A DNA stretch of 23,340 nucleotides from Mycoplasmoidaceae bacterium. Lineage in GTDB: Bacteria; Bacillota_I; Bacilli_A; Mycoplasmatales; Mycoplasmoidaceae. Within the stretch, counting starts at the first letter, position 1, and each line of letters begins with the position of its first letter. Of the stretch, positions 1-10,298 are shown one piece after another. The stretch is taken from assembly GCA_024427125.1 (NCBI GenBank), contig JAKSVN010000012.1:1-23340 (forward strand), in the 5' to 3' direction. Under the pieces are notes generated by a model. It saw only the letters and a program-made list of their open reading frames with translations, was not told the DNA's origin and ran no database searches. Both the position numbers and the translations under genes were made by a program.

Positions 1-77
1 TCTCCTAATTTCTTTTAAGTTTTTTTGCAGTACCCGAAATGGGGTTCACTGCATATAACCTCTTTTTTTTATTTATA
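1..77 (-). promoter_or_regulatory. Putative leftward promoter and structured 5' leader for a gene beyond the left edge
   Basis: Read on the minus strand, TATAAA (77-72) could be a -10 box. It is followed by a leader with a hairpin at 52-27: GCAGT pairs with ACTGC and ACCC with GGGT, with a 2-nt bulge. The hairpin loop contains ATTTC (40-36), complementary to GAAAT (12-8), which directly precedes an AGGAGA Shine-Dalgarno-like sequence at 6-1. A gene would be expected to start just left of base 1, but none is visible. Hairpin and complementarity are seen; promoter, leader and regulatory role are inferred. On the plus strand the hairpin plus the T-run at 63-70 could instead be a poor terminator. 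Confidence 0.35.
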
Positions 78-97
78 GTAACTAAATTTATTAATCA

Positions 98-103
98 TAT
101 AAT
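98..103 (+). promoter_or_regulatory. -10 box of the 245-aa lipoprotein gene (leaderless type)
   Basis: A perfect TATAAT ends 6 nt before the ATG at 110, and no Shine-Dalgarno sequence lies between. A transcript starting about 7 nt after the box would begin at the start codon. No clear -35 box is seen; a T8 run (63-70) lies upstream of where it would be. Confidence 0.6.
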
Positions 104-109
104 TTTAAT

Positions 110-847
110 ATGAATAAAAATAGATTATTAATCCCTACACTTGTTGTCACATCTTTAACACCTACTATTTGTCTATCAGGTTGTGTTAAAGGTGGCAACA
201 CACACATCTTAGATTCTGGCGAATGAGACTTTGTTGAAGATCCAACTTTTGACTACACTGTTGAACAAAAGATATCTGAACCAATGACAGCGGAAGATGC
301 TACAGATGTATACTTTGATGACATAGCTGGGCAACACACAAATGGTACTGGACCAAATTATGAAATAATTGTCCAAGACATAATCTATGCTTATCAAAAG
401 TTCTACGATATTGCAGCATCATCAATCACATATACAAAATTTTATGTTGATTTAAAACTAACAAATGTTGATGCAACTAACAATAAGCTTTCTATGGAGA
501 TGAAGGGTGAACAAGAAGCTGTAAATGCTTGATCAAATGCACAATTAAAATTAATCAATGTACCTTATGAAATTGTAAAAATTACACCATGACAATGAAG
601 ATTCAATCAATGATTGGTTGTTCCAAAAGATTGTTGAGGTGCTACTGAAGAATCACCTATTCCTGAATGATTTAAGCAAAATAAAGATTGATCAATAGAT
701 TACTCATTTAAAAGTAATGATTATCCTGATGGAAAACATGTTTTCTATACCAGTGAAAATGCTGATAAAGACTTAGTTTGAATTCTATTATCAGCACCAC
801 CAGTAAATTGAACGCCACAATACTTAAACAATGTAACTCCAATATAA
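110..847 (+). CDS. Lipoprotein, 245 aa, function unknown
   Basis: Surface-anchored lipoprotein. Residues 1-25 form a signal peptide (MNKNR, hydrophobic stretch, then TICLSGC) with a lipobox LSGC and lipidated Cys25. This signal resembles those of the two large lipoproteins downstream on the other strand (all share a P-T/A-I-C-L segment), suggesting one family of exported proteins. The mature part is acidic, then tryptophan-rich (many Trp coded by TGA), with no domain I recognise. With the standard code it would be cut into several pieces; with UGA as Trp it is open to TAA at 845-847. The start is set by the signal peptide and by TATAAT six bases upstream; there is no Shine-Dalgarno sequence. 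It is followed at once by a terminator, so it is a single-gene unit. It could be a shortened, diverged relative of the big lipoproteins, but I see no convincing body alignment. Confidence 0.85.
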
Positions 848-870
848 AAAAGAGGTTCAACCTCTTTTTT
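846..870. terminator. Bidirectional rho-independent terminator
   Basis: A perfect 10-bp stem (AAAAAAGAGG / CCTCTTTTTT) with a 5-nt loop gives a T-run in both directions. It separates the convergent 245-aa lipoprotein gene (stop overlapping the stem) from the large lipoprotein gene ending at 876. Confidence 0.85.
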
Positions 871-875
871 ATTTA

Positions 876-3551
876 TTAACCAAACACTAGGTTAAATTCA
901 CAATCCATTGCATCTTTGTCTGTTATAGCTAAAATCTTGACATCTCAATTTTTAACATCTTCAACAGGGACACTGTTTGGCAAATCAAACATAAGCATAC
1001 TATAACTGCCAAGAGTTATGCTCATAGGAGCAAGAGCAACACCATTGATGAAGAGTTCGCTTCCTTGACATATGTTTCGTAAAATTAAACTAGAGGCACT
1101 TTTAATATTACCAATAATGAAATTAAAATTTTTCACATATGTTTTACTTCTAAATTCAAAATTTTTCATATCTACATTTAGGTAATATTGTTCATTACCT
1201 TTTAGTGTCATTGGTTTATCATTTTTAACACCATTAGCTTCAGGCGCAAGGAAAGAAGCATCGAAATAATTGTTCAAGACAATATTATTCTGATCAACTG
1301 AAGGGTCATAGTATATAGTGGCAACTATAATATCAGCGTTTGGTTTCAAACAATAATCTGGATCATCTTGAATTGGATTAATAGTTATGATACCCTCATC
1401 ATCCAATTTACTTAAATCTACTTGATTAAATTCAAAGCCCCTTTGTTTAACATAGACTCCAAAAAATTCATAATTTGTCTTAATATTTTTGACTTTAAGC
1501 TGAATCTCTTCTCTTGTATTCTTAATTACCTCTAATTCTGAATTCTGACACTCTGATTCACAATCAATTGATCAGTAACTTGTTGGGTTAGGGGGAATAA
1601 TTGTAAATTCAGTTCATGGTAAAAGATTGTAACCTTCATCTTTTTTATCAACTGCTATTAAAAATTTTGTAGGCTCAGTTATTTCAATCTTATGGTCTCA
1701 CTCAAGCTTAATTATTTCAGAAGATATGCCATCAAAATACAAAATGCTTGAATCAAATCCGATTGTTGGATTTGAATCTTTTAACAATGGTGAATCGCTT
1801 TTAAATTTAAAATCACATTCGCTATTATACACAGATCCTCTAACAAATGAACAAAGTGACAATGTAGAATTGCCAGCTTCGTTCTCGGTCATAATTACAT
1901 TCGTTTTTAAGTCGCTAGCTTCTCTGATTGTTTCTATGCATAAAACACCATATGAATCAGTGATACTTTGAACCACCTTACCATTAGATTTAATGATTGG
2001 CTTAAAAGTATAATATGTGTCATATGATGATACATTAATGAAATGATCTCATTCAAACAATATATTAAAACGTTTGCCTATACGTTCAACTGTTGCCTTT
2101 GTTGGTGATGGAAAAGGTATGCCTGCAGGTCATTCAGCAGTTAGCAAAGGTTTTTCATCAACTTGTTCGCCTTCGACTCTAAAATCAAAATTAGTCTGGT
2201 AGTATGCAGCAACTTCTGCATATGGTTTAGCTCCATTTACAAAACGAACTTCATAAGCTAAATCACTCATAATTGTTTCACCATAATCAATGTCTGTATT
2301 GATTGTTGTTATATAAACATTATCTAAATAAATGGATATCCCTATTCCACCAGCGGCTAAATCACGAATTGCAACTTCAAGCAATAAATCAAAAGTTGTA
2401 GTTTGTGTTACTGAATCATAATTGATATTAATAATACTGTCAGAAACAACATCAACTGAATTGTTAGTAATTTCAAAATTAATCTGATTTTCGCCGTCTT
2501 CTGTGAATTTAAAATTTGTTGAGAAACCTGTCAAAATAATTTGTCCATTATTAACTGTTGCTTGTGTTGGCACTTTGCTAGCATCAACTGTTTTAGCTTT
2601 TGATGCTTCCTTATAAAGCATGGTTAATTGCTTTGACTTAAATGGAGTAGAAGCATCAGGGAATTGGATTTGAATATTAATTAAGTGTTGTTTTAAATCA
2701 TATTTAGCTTTTTCATATGTAACATAAATGTCAAATGTTGATTTATTAAATTGATCATTTGAAATATTTACAATTTGAATTGAAGCACTATCAGCATTAG
2801 TTGAATCGTTTCAAATGATAGATGGTGTCACGGCTTCTGTTCTAATATTGAAATCTGCCTTAAAATTACGGAATATGAATCCAACCTCGTCTGCTCCATA
2901 AATTGGTTCTATTTGCAATGGAACATTATCATCATTAATTGTATGAGTGGCTGGTTTAGCTTGAACTTCAACTTTTATAGAATTAGATTCAATTTTTACA
3001 CCGTAAGCTTGAACAGTAGCTTTAACTGAAACATTGCCTTCACCTACTGGAATTAATGTATTTCCTTGAAATTTAGCAATGTTTTCATTTTCAGAAATTA
3101 GGGTAACACTATCTGCATATTGAGCTGGATCAACAGTTACATTAAAATCAAGTGTATTGCCTTCAACCAAAACAACATCTTCAGTTTCACCTTCACCATA
3201 AGTAAGGTTAATGCTCCTAGGAAGTGGGATGGTTACTACATGGATTTTAATCTTACCATCAATTTTGTCTGGTGTAATTGTTAATACATTATCATATAGT
3301 TGTAATTCACGTTGATCACCATTATTGATTGTGAAATATGAACTTGTTGATATAGCATAGCCATTATCAGCTACAATTTTTAATTTAAACTCTTCTCCTT
3401 TTTTATTAGAAATAAGTTGATAACTGAAATGCTTACCTGTAATTGATCAATGATATTGTGATTCCTTAGCACATCCAGTACTTGCTAAACAAATTGCTGG
3501 AACTAAACTAATTGATAATAAACTCGGTAAGACAAATTTTAATTTTTTCAT
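876..3551 (-). CDS. Large lipoprotein with Ig-like (Big2-type) domain, paralogue B, 891 aa
   Basis: Surface lipoprotein, probably adhesin-like or structural; function unknown. The signal peptide MKKLKFVLPSLLS... ends in STGC (Cys27), a slightly weak lipobox. Residues about 110-190 have the pattern of a bacterial Ig-like group 2 domain: LVEGNTLDF..V.VDP, then N.NIAKF.GN.L.PV.EG..SVKA. The rest is beta-rich with no recognised domain; many Trp are TGA, so seven or more pieces join into one frame (TAA at 876-878). It is closely related over its full length to the gene upstream (3599-6307); both end in ILAITDKDAMDCEFNLV plus a short divergent tail. Start chosen for the signal peptide and an AGGAAG 7 nt upstream. 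Only 47 bp separate it from its paralogue and no terminator is seen, so co-transcription is likely; the terminator at 846-870 closes the unit. Confidence 0.88.
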
Positions 3552-3598
3552 ATTTTTTCTTCCTTTCTAATCCAATGATTTTCTATCTTATTTTATTT

Positions 3599-6307
3599 CT
3601 AATCATCGCCTGTACACACTAAGTTAAATTCACAGTCCATTGCATCTTTGTCTGTTATAGCCAAAATCTTAATATCTAAATTTTTAAAATCTTCAATTGA
3701 AATTTCTTCAGGTAGTTGACATGTAAGTACACTATTATTACCCATAGTTTTAATTTGTGCAGCAATAGCAGCACCATTAACGAAAACTTCAGTATCTTGG
3801 TCTATGACTCTCATAAGCATAGTTGAGAGGTTTTTAATATTTCCAATAACAAAGCTAAGTCCTCGAACTGATTCTTCGCTACTGAACTGTCAATTTTTTG
3901 TGTCAACAGTTAAGTAATATTGATTGTTGCCCTTAACTGTCATTGGTTTATCATTTTTGACAGCACTAACTCCCGACCCAAGGATACTCTTATCAAAGAA
4001 TTTATTTAAGAAAATATTGTTTTCACTGTCAGTAGAATCATAATACATAGTGGCAATATTAACATAAGCATTTGGCTTCAAACTATAGTTTGATTCATCT
4101 TGAATTGGATGAATAGTTATAATTCCTTCACCACTTAATCTATCTAAATCAACTGTTTGAGGGAAATTATAATCTTCTTGCTTAACGTAAACACCTAAGA
4201 ATTGATAACCTGATTGAATATTCTCAACTTTTAGTTCAATTTCTTCTCGTGTATTTTTAGTTACAGTTAAACTTGAGTTTTGACATCCTGATGTATTAAT
4301 TGATCAATATGACTCAGGTTTTGGTGGTTCAACAGTAAATTCAGTTCATGGTAAAAGATTGTAATCTTCATCTTTTTTATCAACTGAAATCGAGAATTTA
4401 GTAGCCTTAGTTATTTCAATTTTTTTATCTCACACAAGCGTGATTGGTTCAACAAATATACCATCATAATACCTTATTTCTTCATCACGATTTCATTCAA
4501 CGGTAGGGTTTGAACCTTTTAATGGTGCTGAATCACTTGTGAATTTCATATCACACTCACTACAACTTACCACTCCCCTAATGAAGGCATATAGTGACAG
4601 TGTTGAATTACCATCTTCGTTTTCTTCCATTATTACATTCTCTTTTAACTCGACAGGTCTAACACATTCAATCATTAAGATACCAGATTCGACCGAAAGA
4701 GTTGGTGTTTCTTTGCCATCAACTTTGATAACAAAACTAAATTGATAATTTGAATCATATGGTGAAACATTAACAAAACTATTTCACTCACATCTTACTC
4801 CAAATTGGCGAGCATCACTTTCATTACGCACAACTGAAGTACTCGCTGGCGCTGGAAAAGGTATATTTTTTGGTCATTCGACAGTTATTAAAGGTTTATC
4901 ATCAACTGGTTCACCATTAATCCTGAAATCAAAATTGGTTTGAAATATATTATGCCAAGTTTCAATTGTTGGATTGTCTCCATTTACAAATTGTACTTCA
5001 TAAGAATGTGCAAGAACAGCGTTTCCATAATCAATTTTAGTGTTGAAAGCTGAAATGAAAACATTATTTAAATAAATGGAAGTAGCAATTTCATCATTAG
5101 CCAAATCACGTACGTATAACTCAAGTTGCAAATCAAAGGTTGTTGTTTGCGTTGCTGAATCATAGTTAATATTAATAATATTGTCTGAAAAAACAATAGC
5201 ATAGTTGCTAACTGTTTGGAAAACAATCTGATCATATCCATCTTCTGTAAATTCAAAATTTGTTGAAAAACCAGTTAGAGTGACGGTTTTTCCATCAACA
5301 AGTGGCGCTTGTTTAGGCACTTTACTAACATCAACTGTTTTAGATTCTGCTGATGATTTGTAACTCATAGTTAATTCTTTTGATGTAAACACTTGTCCAA
5401 CATCAAGTATCTCTAGTTTAATGTTAATTAAATGTCATGTAAAATCATATTTGTCTCTATCATAGGAAATATAAATATCAAAAGTGGATTTGTTAAATCT
5501 ATCATTTGAAATATTTACAATCTCTATTGTTGCATTATCAGCATTAGTTGAATCTGCTCAAAAAATAGATGGCTTAACCTCCCTTCTTGTAATATCAAAA
5601 TCGGCTTTAAAATTACGGTAAAGGAATCCTACTTCATCTTGTCCATAAATAGGTTCTATTTGCAATGGAACATTATCATCATTAAAATCATCTGTTGATG
5701 GTTTAGATTGAACAGTAACATTTATTGTATTTGATTCAATTGGTGTTCCAAGAACATCTAGAACAGCTTTAACTCAAATTGGTCCTCCTTCGGTCACTGG
5801 AACTAATTCATTACCATCAAATTTTGCAATATTGTCATTTTGGGTAATAAATTTTATATTGTCTGCGCATTCAATTGGATCAACAACAAGATTAAATGCA
5901 AGTTTATCACCTTCAAGTAATGTAGTATCTTCAGTTTGACCTTCACCATAAGATATGCTAATGCTATTAGGGAGAGATATAGTAACTATGTGAATGTCTA
6001 TCTTACCATCAATTTTATCTGCTGTAATTGTTAAAACATTTTCAGATAGCTGTAATTCACGTTGTTCACCATCATTAATTGTAAAATAAGAATTTGTTGA
6101 TATACCAAAACCAGAATTAGCAACAATTCTTAGTTTAAATTCTTTACCTTCCACACCAGATATAAGTTCATAGGTAAAATTTTCACCATCTATTGACCAT
6201 TCATAATAAGATTGTTTTTTTTCTGAAGATCCACAACTTGTTAAACAAATTGTTGGAACTAAACTAACTGACAATAAACTAGGTATTACAAATTTAAATT
6301 TTTTCAT
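3599..6307 (-). CDS. Large lipoprotein with Ig-like (Big2-type) domain, paralogue A, 902 aa
   Basis: Paralogue of the gene at 876-3551. The signal peptide MKKFKFVIPSLLSVSLVPT leads to a good lipobox LTSC (Cys25). Residues about 110-190 again match an Ig-like group 2 pattern (LLEGDKLAF..VVDP...NIAKFDGNELVPVTEG). A long beta-rich body follows, ending in the shared ILAITDKDAMDCEFNLV and then CTGDD. All frame joins are TGA (Trp); the stop is TAG at 3599-3601. The ATG at 6307 sits 9 nt after AGAAAG; an ATG two codons earlier (6313) is possible but only 3 nt from that motif. It begins 13 bp after the gpmI stop without a terminator, so it may be read through from the metabolic operon. Role inferred: surface contact or antigen; the ligand is unknown. 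Confidence 0.88.
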
Positions 6308-6320
6308 ATTCATTTTCTTT

Positions 6321-7832
6321 CTAATACAATGGTTGTTTTTCCATTTCTTTAGGAATATCAACTTCTAAGTATTTTAAAATAGTTGGAGCAATGTTTCCTA
6401 AACTGAACATTCCTTCTTTAAATCTAATATAAGGATCTGTACAGATAAAGAATACAGGTGTAGTTGTGTGTGCTGTAAATGGTTTACCTTCATCATCTAG
6501 TACCTTATCACAGTTACCATGGTCAGATGTGATGAATAAAGTAATACCATTTTGTCTTGCATATTGGACAATTTGTCCAAGACAAGTATCAACTGTTTCA
6601 ATAGCTTTAATGGTTGGTTCCATCTTTCCTGTATGACCAACCATATCACAGTTTGCAAAGTTACAAACAAAGAAATCAAACTGATCCATGTTTGCTAATA
6701 AATGTTCAGTAATTTCATTAGCAGACATTTCTGGTTTTAAATCATAAGTTGCTACTTTAGGAGAAGGAATAACAATCTTTTCTTCATTAGGATAATTTTT
6801 TTCCTTACCACCATCTAAGAAGTAAGTAACATGAGCATATTTTTCTGTTTCAGCAATTCTTAATTGACTTAAACCAGCTTTAGCTACTACTTCCCCAAGT
6901 GGGTTTGTAACTTCTTGCGGAGGATAGATAATGATATCACTATCAATACCATCATAAGTTACCATTGTAACTAAAGTTAAATCTAAAGCTCAAGCAGGAG
7001 ATTCTTGTTCAAATAATTTAGATTTTTTAAATAAGTGACAAATTTGTCTTGCACGATCTTGTCTAAAGTTAATAAAGAAGACAATATCACCTTTTTCTAG
7101 TTTTGTGTCAGGACTGTTACGGTTAAATGCTGGAACTACAAATTCATCTGTAATTCCACTATCACCAAAACCTTGAGCCATATAATCTTCTATATCTGTA
7201 TAGCTTGGACCTTTATGCATCATTGCATCAATAGTCTTAAGACTACGATCTCAGTTTTGATCACGGTCCATAGCATAGTATCTACCACTGATGGTAGCTA
7301 CTTTAACAGTTTCACCGTAATCAACATCGATATCTTCAATTTCTTTTAAGTCATATGGAATTGAACCTGGATTAACATCACGTCCATCAGCAATGATGTG
7401 GGCTACAGTTTTAATTCCTTCATTACCACAACGACGTAAAATTCTTAACATGTGTGTTAACTTACTGTGAACACCACCGTAAGATGTTAAACCAATAACA
7501 TGGACTTTAGCTTTTTTCTTCTTTGCTAAAGCAATCATCTTTTGGAAGTTAGAGTTGTAAACGAATTGATTGTTTTCAATATCATTATCGATTCTAACCA
7601 ATTCAGAACGAACCGTTCTTCCTGCACCAATGTTTAAGTGACCAACTTCACTATTACCAGCTTGTGCTTTAGGTAATCCTACTGCTAAACCACTAGCTTG
7701 TAATTTACAATTAGGAAATTCTTCCAATAATTTATCAATATTAGGGTGGTTTGCTTTTTTAAAAGCATTACCCATGTTATCTGGTCCTAATCCTATTCCA
7801 TCTAAGATTATTAATCCTACTTTCTTAATCAT
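6321..7832 (-). CDS. gpmI: 2,3-bisphosphoglycerate-independent phosphoglycerate mutase
   Basis: Converts 3-phosphoglycerate to 2-phosphoglycerate in cytosolic glycolysis using two metal ions and a phosphoserine. 503 aa, the usual length (about 510). Seen: metal-binding LDG near residue 11; the nucleophile Ser61 in GNSEVGHLNIGAGR; IADGRD; NFRQDRARQ; VCNFANCDMVGHTG; the metal-binding TSDHGNCD; and a late AHTTTPVFF. Internal TGA codons code for Trp. An AAGGAG precedes the ATG at 7832, lying inside the tail of tpiA, which overlaps by 16 bp. Pairing of tpiA and gpmI is common in mycoplasmas. It is followed after 13 bp by the lipoprotein genes. Identity is certain from motifs and length. Confidence 0.97.
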
Positions 7833-8545
7833 AACTTTAACTCCTTAAGTATCTTAGTCATCTTTGTTGGATCTAAACTTGCTCCACCAATTAATGCTCC
7901 ATCAACATTTTTCAATGTGATAATGTCTAGGGCATTAACTTCATTAACTGAACCACCATATAAAACTGGTGTGTGTTTAACAAAAGTTTTAATGTAACCA
8001 CAAAGATTATTAATTTCTTTTAAAGTTGGTGTTTTGCCTGAACCAATTGCTCATAATGGTTCATAGGCAATCACACACTTACTTGCATCAACACCTTTAA
8101 AGATTATCTTTAATTGTTTTGCTAAAACTTGTTTTGTTTGCTTTTTATTGTATTGGTTCAATGATTCGCCAATGCAAATAACTGGAGTAATTTTATTTGC
8201 AAGACAAGTTTTAACTTTTTGGTTAACAATTTCATCAGTACATCCTAAATATTTTCTTGTTTCAGAATGACCAACAATAGCATAGCCAATGTTAAAATCT
8301 TTAAGTTGTTTAACGCCTACTTGGCCAGTATAACTACCAGCCAAGGAACTTGCTACATCTTGGGCAAGGATAATGGTTTGTCCTTTTTTAAGATTAGTAG
8401 CAAGACCTAATCCTAAATATGTTGGAGCAAAACCATAGACAATGTTTTTGTCTGCAACTAAATGTTTATTAAAGTTAACAAAAAACTTGGTTATTTCTTT
8501 GATATCTTTATTTAGTTTTCAATTACCCAAAATATATTTTTTCAT
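7817..8545 (-). CDS. tpiA: Triosephosphate isomerase
   Basis: Interconverts dihydroxyacetone phosphate and glyceraldehyde-3-phosphate. 242 aa, slightly short for the family (about 250). Catalytic residues are visible: Lys10 in GNWKLN, His93 in VGHSETR, Glu162 in AYEPLWAIGSGKTPT (flexible loop), and a late LYGGSV phosphate-binding motif. The start ATG (8545-8543) overlaps the mutase stop as TAATG. At the 3' end the frame runs ...LKEL-K-L, then TGA (Trp), L, R, K, TAG: the TGA is the sequence that overlaps the gpmI ATG as ATGA. In the standard code this would be the stop; here the protein gains four residues. In context it takes the glyceraldehyde-3-P made by DeoC into glycolysis. Confidence 0.97.
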
Positions 8546-10257
8546 TATTTAGAATATTTAAATCCTTTTAAAATTGATTTTTCAATCTTAGTAATGTTCA
8601 TAACAGCTGCTGCTTTTAATTGACCAGCCATTTCATTTAAGAAGTTTAAATAAACTTTGAATTTAGGTTCAGTACCTGAAACTCTAAATTTAATTCAAGA
8701 ATCTTTATCTAGTTGTCATACAACACAGTCAGATTCTTTTTCTTTGTATACACGTTGAATTGTGTAATCAAATAATTTTCTTTCTTTAGTGTGCAATGCA
8801 CGGTTCATCATTTTGCTTGCATCAGCTTTTCAATCATCAGATTGAATAGTGTAGCTAAATGTTTGTGAGAATTCTGGACCATAAAGATCAAATAGGCGAT
8901 CACATAGATAGTCATGTAAATCTGGAAAATATGCATTTCCTCTATTTAATACTTCAAGTGCTAAAATAGTTGAACCAAATGCATCTTTATCACGACAAAC
9001 ATTGTGAACTAAAGATCCAATAGCTTCTTCAAAGCCTAAAATGAATTCATATTTTTCATCAAGACTATCTAATGTGTTGCACATTCATTTAAAGCCTGTT
9101 TTAGTTCTTTTAACTTCTGCATTATATTTAGCAGCAATTCTATCAACATAAGATGTTGAAACATACGTAGAAATGATTAATGGAATCTTTTCTCCAAATT
9201 GTTTTCTATTTAAAATGTAATGAGAAAAGATGATTCCCATTTCATTTCCTGATAAGAATCTTCAACGGTTTGTTTTCTTGAAACCGATTGACATTCTATC
9301 ACCATCTGGATCACAACCAATAATTACAGTTGATCTAACTTTAGTTGCATATGTGATAACATCATTAAATGCTTTAGTGTCTTCTGGATTAGAAATTGGA
9401 CAATCTTCAAATTTACCAGAGATAGTTGCATGTTTAGGATAAACAAAGATCTTTTTAAAACCAAGTCTTTTTAATAATTTTGGCATCAACTCTGTTGTTG
9501 TACCATGGAAGCCTGTAAAAACAATTGGAACTTTCTTAATTGCAGCACGAGGAAGCAAGAATGTTTTATCAAGGTTTGTTGCTTTGATAATTTCATCAAA
9601 GAATGAATCAACTAATTCATCATACCTAATGAATTTTATTTCAGTTGGTCTTCTTGAGAAGTAATGGTCTAAATTAAAGATTTCACTACTTTGAGGCATA
9701 TGTTTAATAATAATGTCTGCCTCACTTGGTAAAACTTGTGCACCAAGATGGTTGTATGCTTTAAAACCATTATCTTCTTTTGGATTATGACTTGCAGTAA
9801 TATTAACACCACCATCTAATTTATGTTTTCTTATTGCATAAGAAACAAGGGGTGTTGGAATTAATTTATTTTGTTCCATTAAATAAACAACGATTCCCAT
9901 CTTTTGTGCTACTTCCGCACATACAGTTGCAAAGAATTCAGAGTTTATTCTATTGTCATGACCAATAACAATTGCTGGTCTTGAACGGCCCTTAGCCAAA
10001 ATGAACTTGCAATAACCAATCATGATTTGTTGATAAACATATTTGTTTAAATATTGTGTACCAGGTCCCATTTTTGCTCTAATACCTGCTGTGCCAAAGG
10101 CAAGAGGTTTATTTGCAAAAGCAATTTTTTGTTCCTTTGAACTCATCTCATTAAGTTGTTGTTTCAATTGAGATGTTAAATCAGGAAGCAATAATCAATC
10201 TTCTAGTTTTAGAGGATTTAATAATTCCTTTTTAATTTGTTTCTTTGTCTTTTTCAT
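8545..10257 (-). CDS. Alpha-D-phosphohexomutase family protein (phosphoglucomutase/phosphomannomutase; probable phosphopentomutase role)
   Basis: Moves phosphate between C1 and C6 (or C5 of pentoses) of sugar phosphates. 570 aa, typical of the long PGM/PMM type. Seen: FGTAGIRAKMGPG near residue 55; active-site Ser156 in TASHNP; the metal loop CDPDGDR at about 315-321; substrate-facing GFEEAIGS; and the C-terminal phosphate loop FRVSGTEPKFK. Lies between deoC and tpiA. No deoB is present in the window, so it probably also handles ribose-1-P and deoxyribose-1-P made by DeoD; it would also give glucose-1-P for GalU. In other mycoplasmas a homologue (cpsG/manB) likewise sits next to deo genes. 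Substrate choice is inferred. AGGAGA precedes the ATG; the stop overlaps the tpiA start by one base. Confidence 0.92.
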
Positions 10258-10298
10258 ATGTTCTCCTAAATATATGTTTGGGCATTGCTGCCCAATTA

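Noticed and set aside
61..70. T8 run near the lipoprotein promoter as a phase-variation switch
   Set aside because: It lies upstream of the expected -35 position rather than between -35 and -10, and runs of this length are common in such AT-rich DNA. Nothing else supports switching.
1..77. preQ1 class I riboswitch at the left edge
   Set aside because: The AGAGGTT and A-rich tail look similar, but the pairing CCTCT strand and the conserved loop are absent; kept only as an unclassified structured leader.
284..532. Apparent short separate reading frames within the lipoproteins, gpmI, tpiA, deoD, galE, ruvA and others
   Set aside because: They are pieces of single genes cut at TGA. All joins are TGA in one frame with conserved motifs on both sides, so TGA is Trp and these are not pseudogenes or frameshifts.
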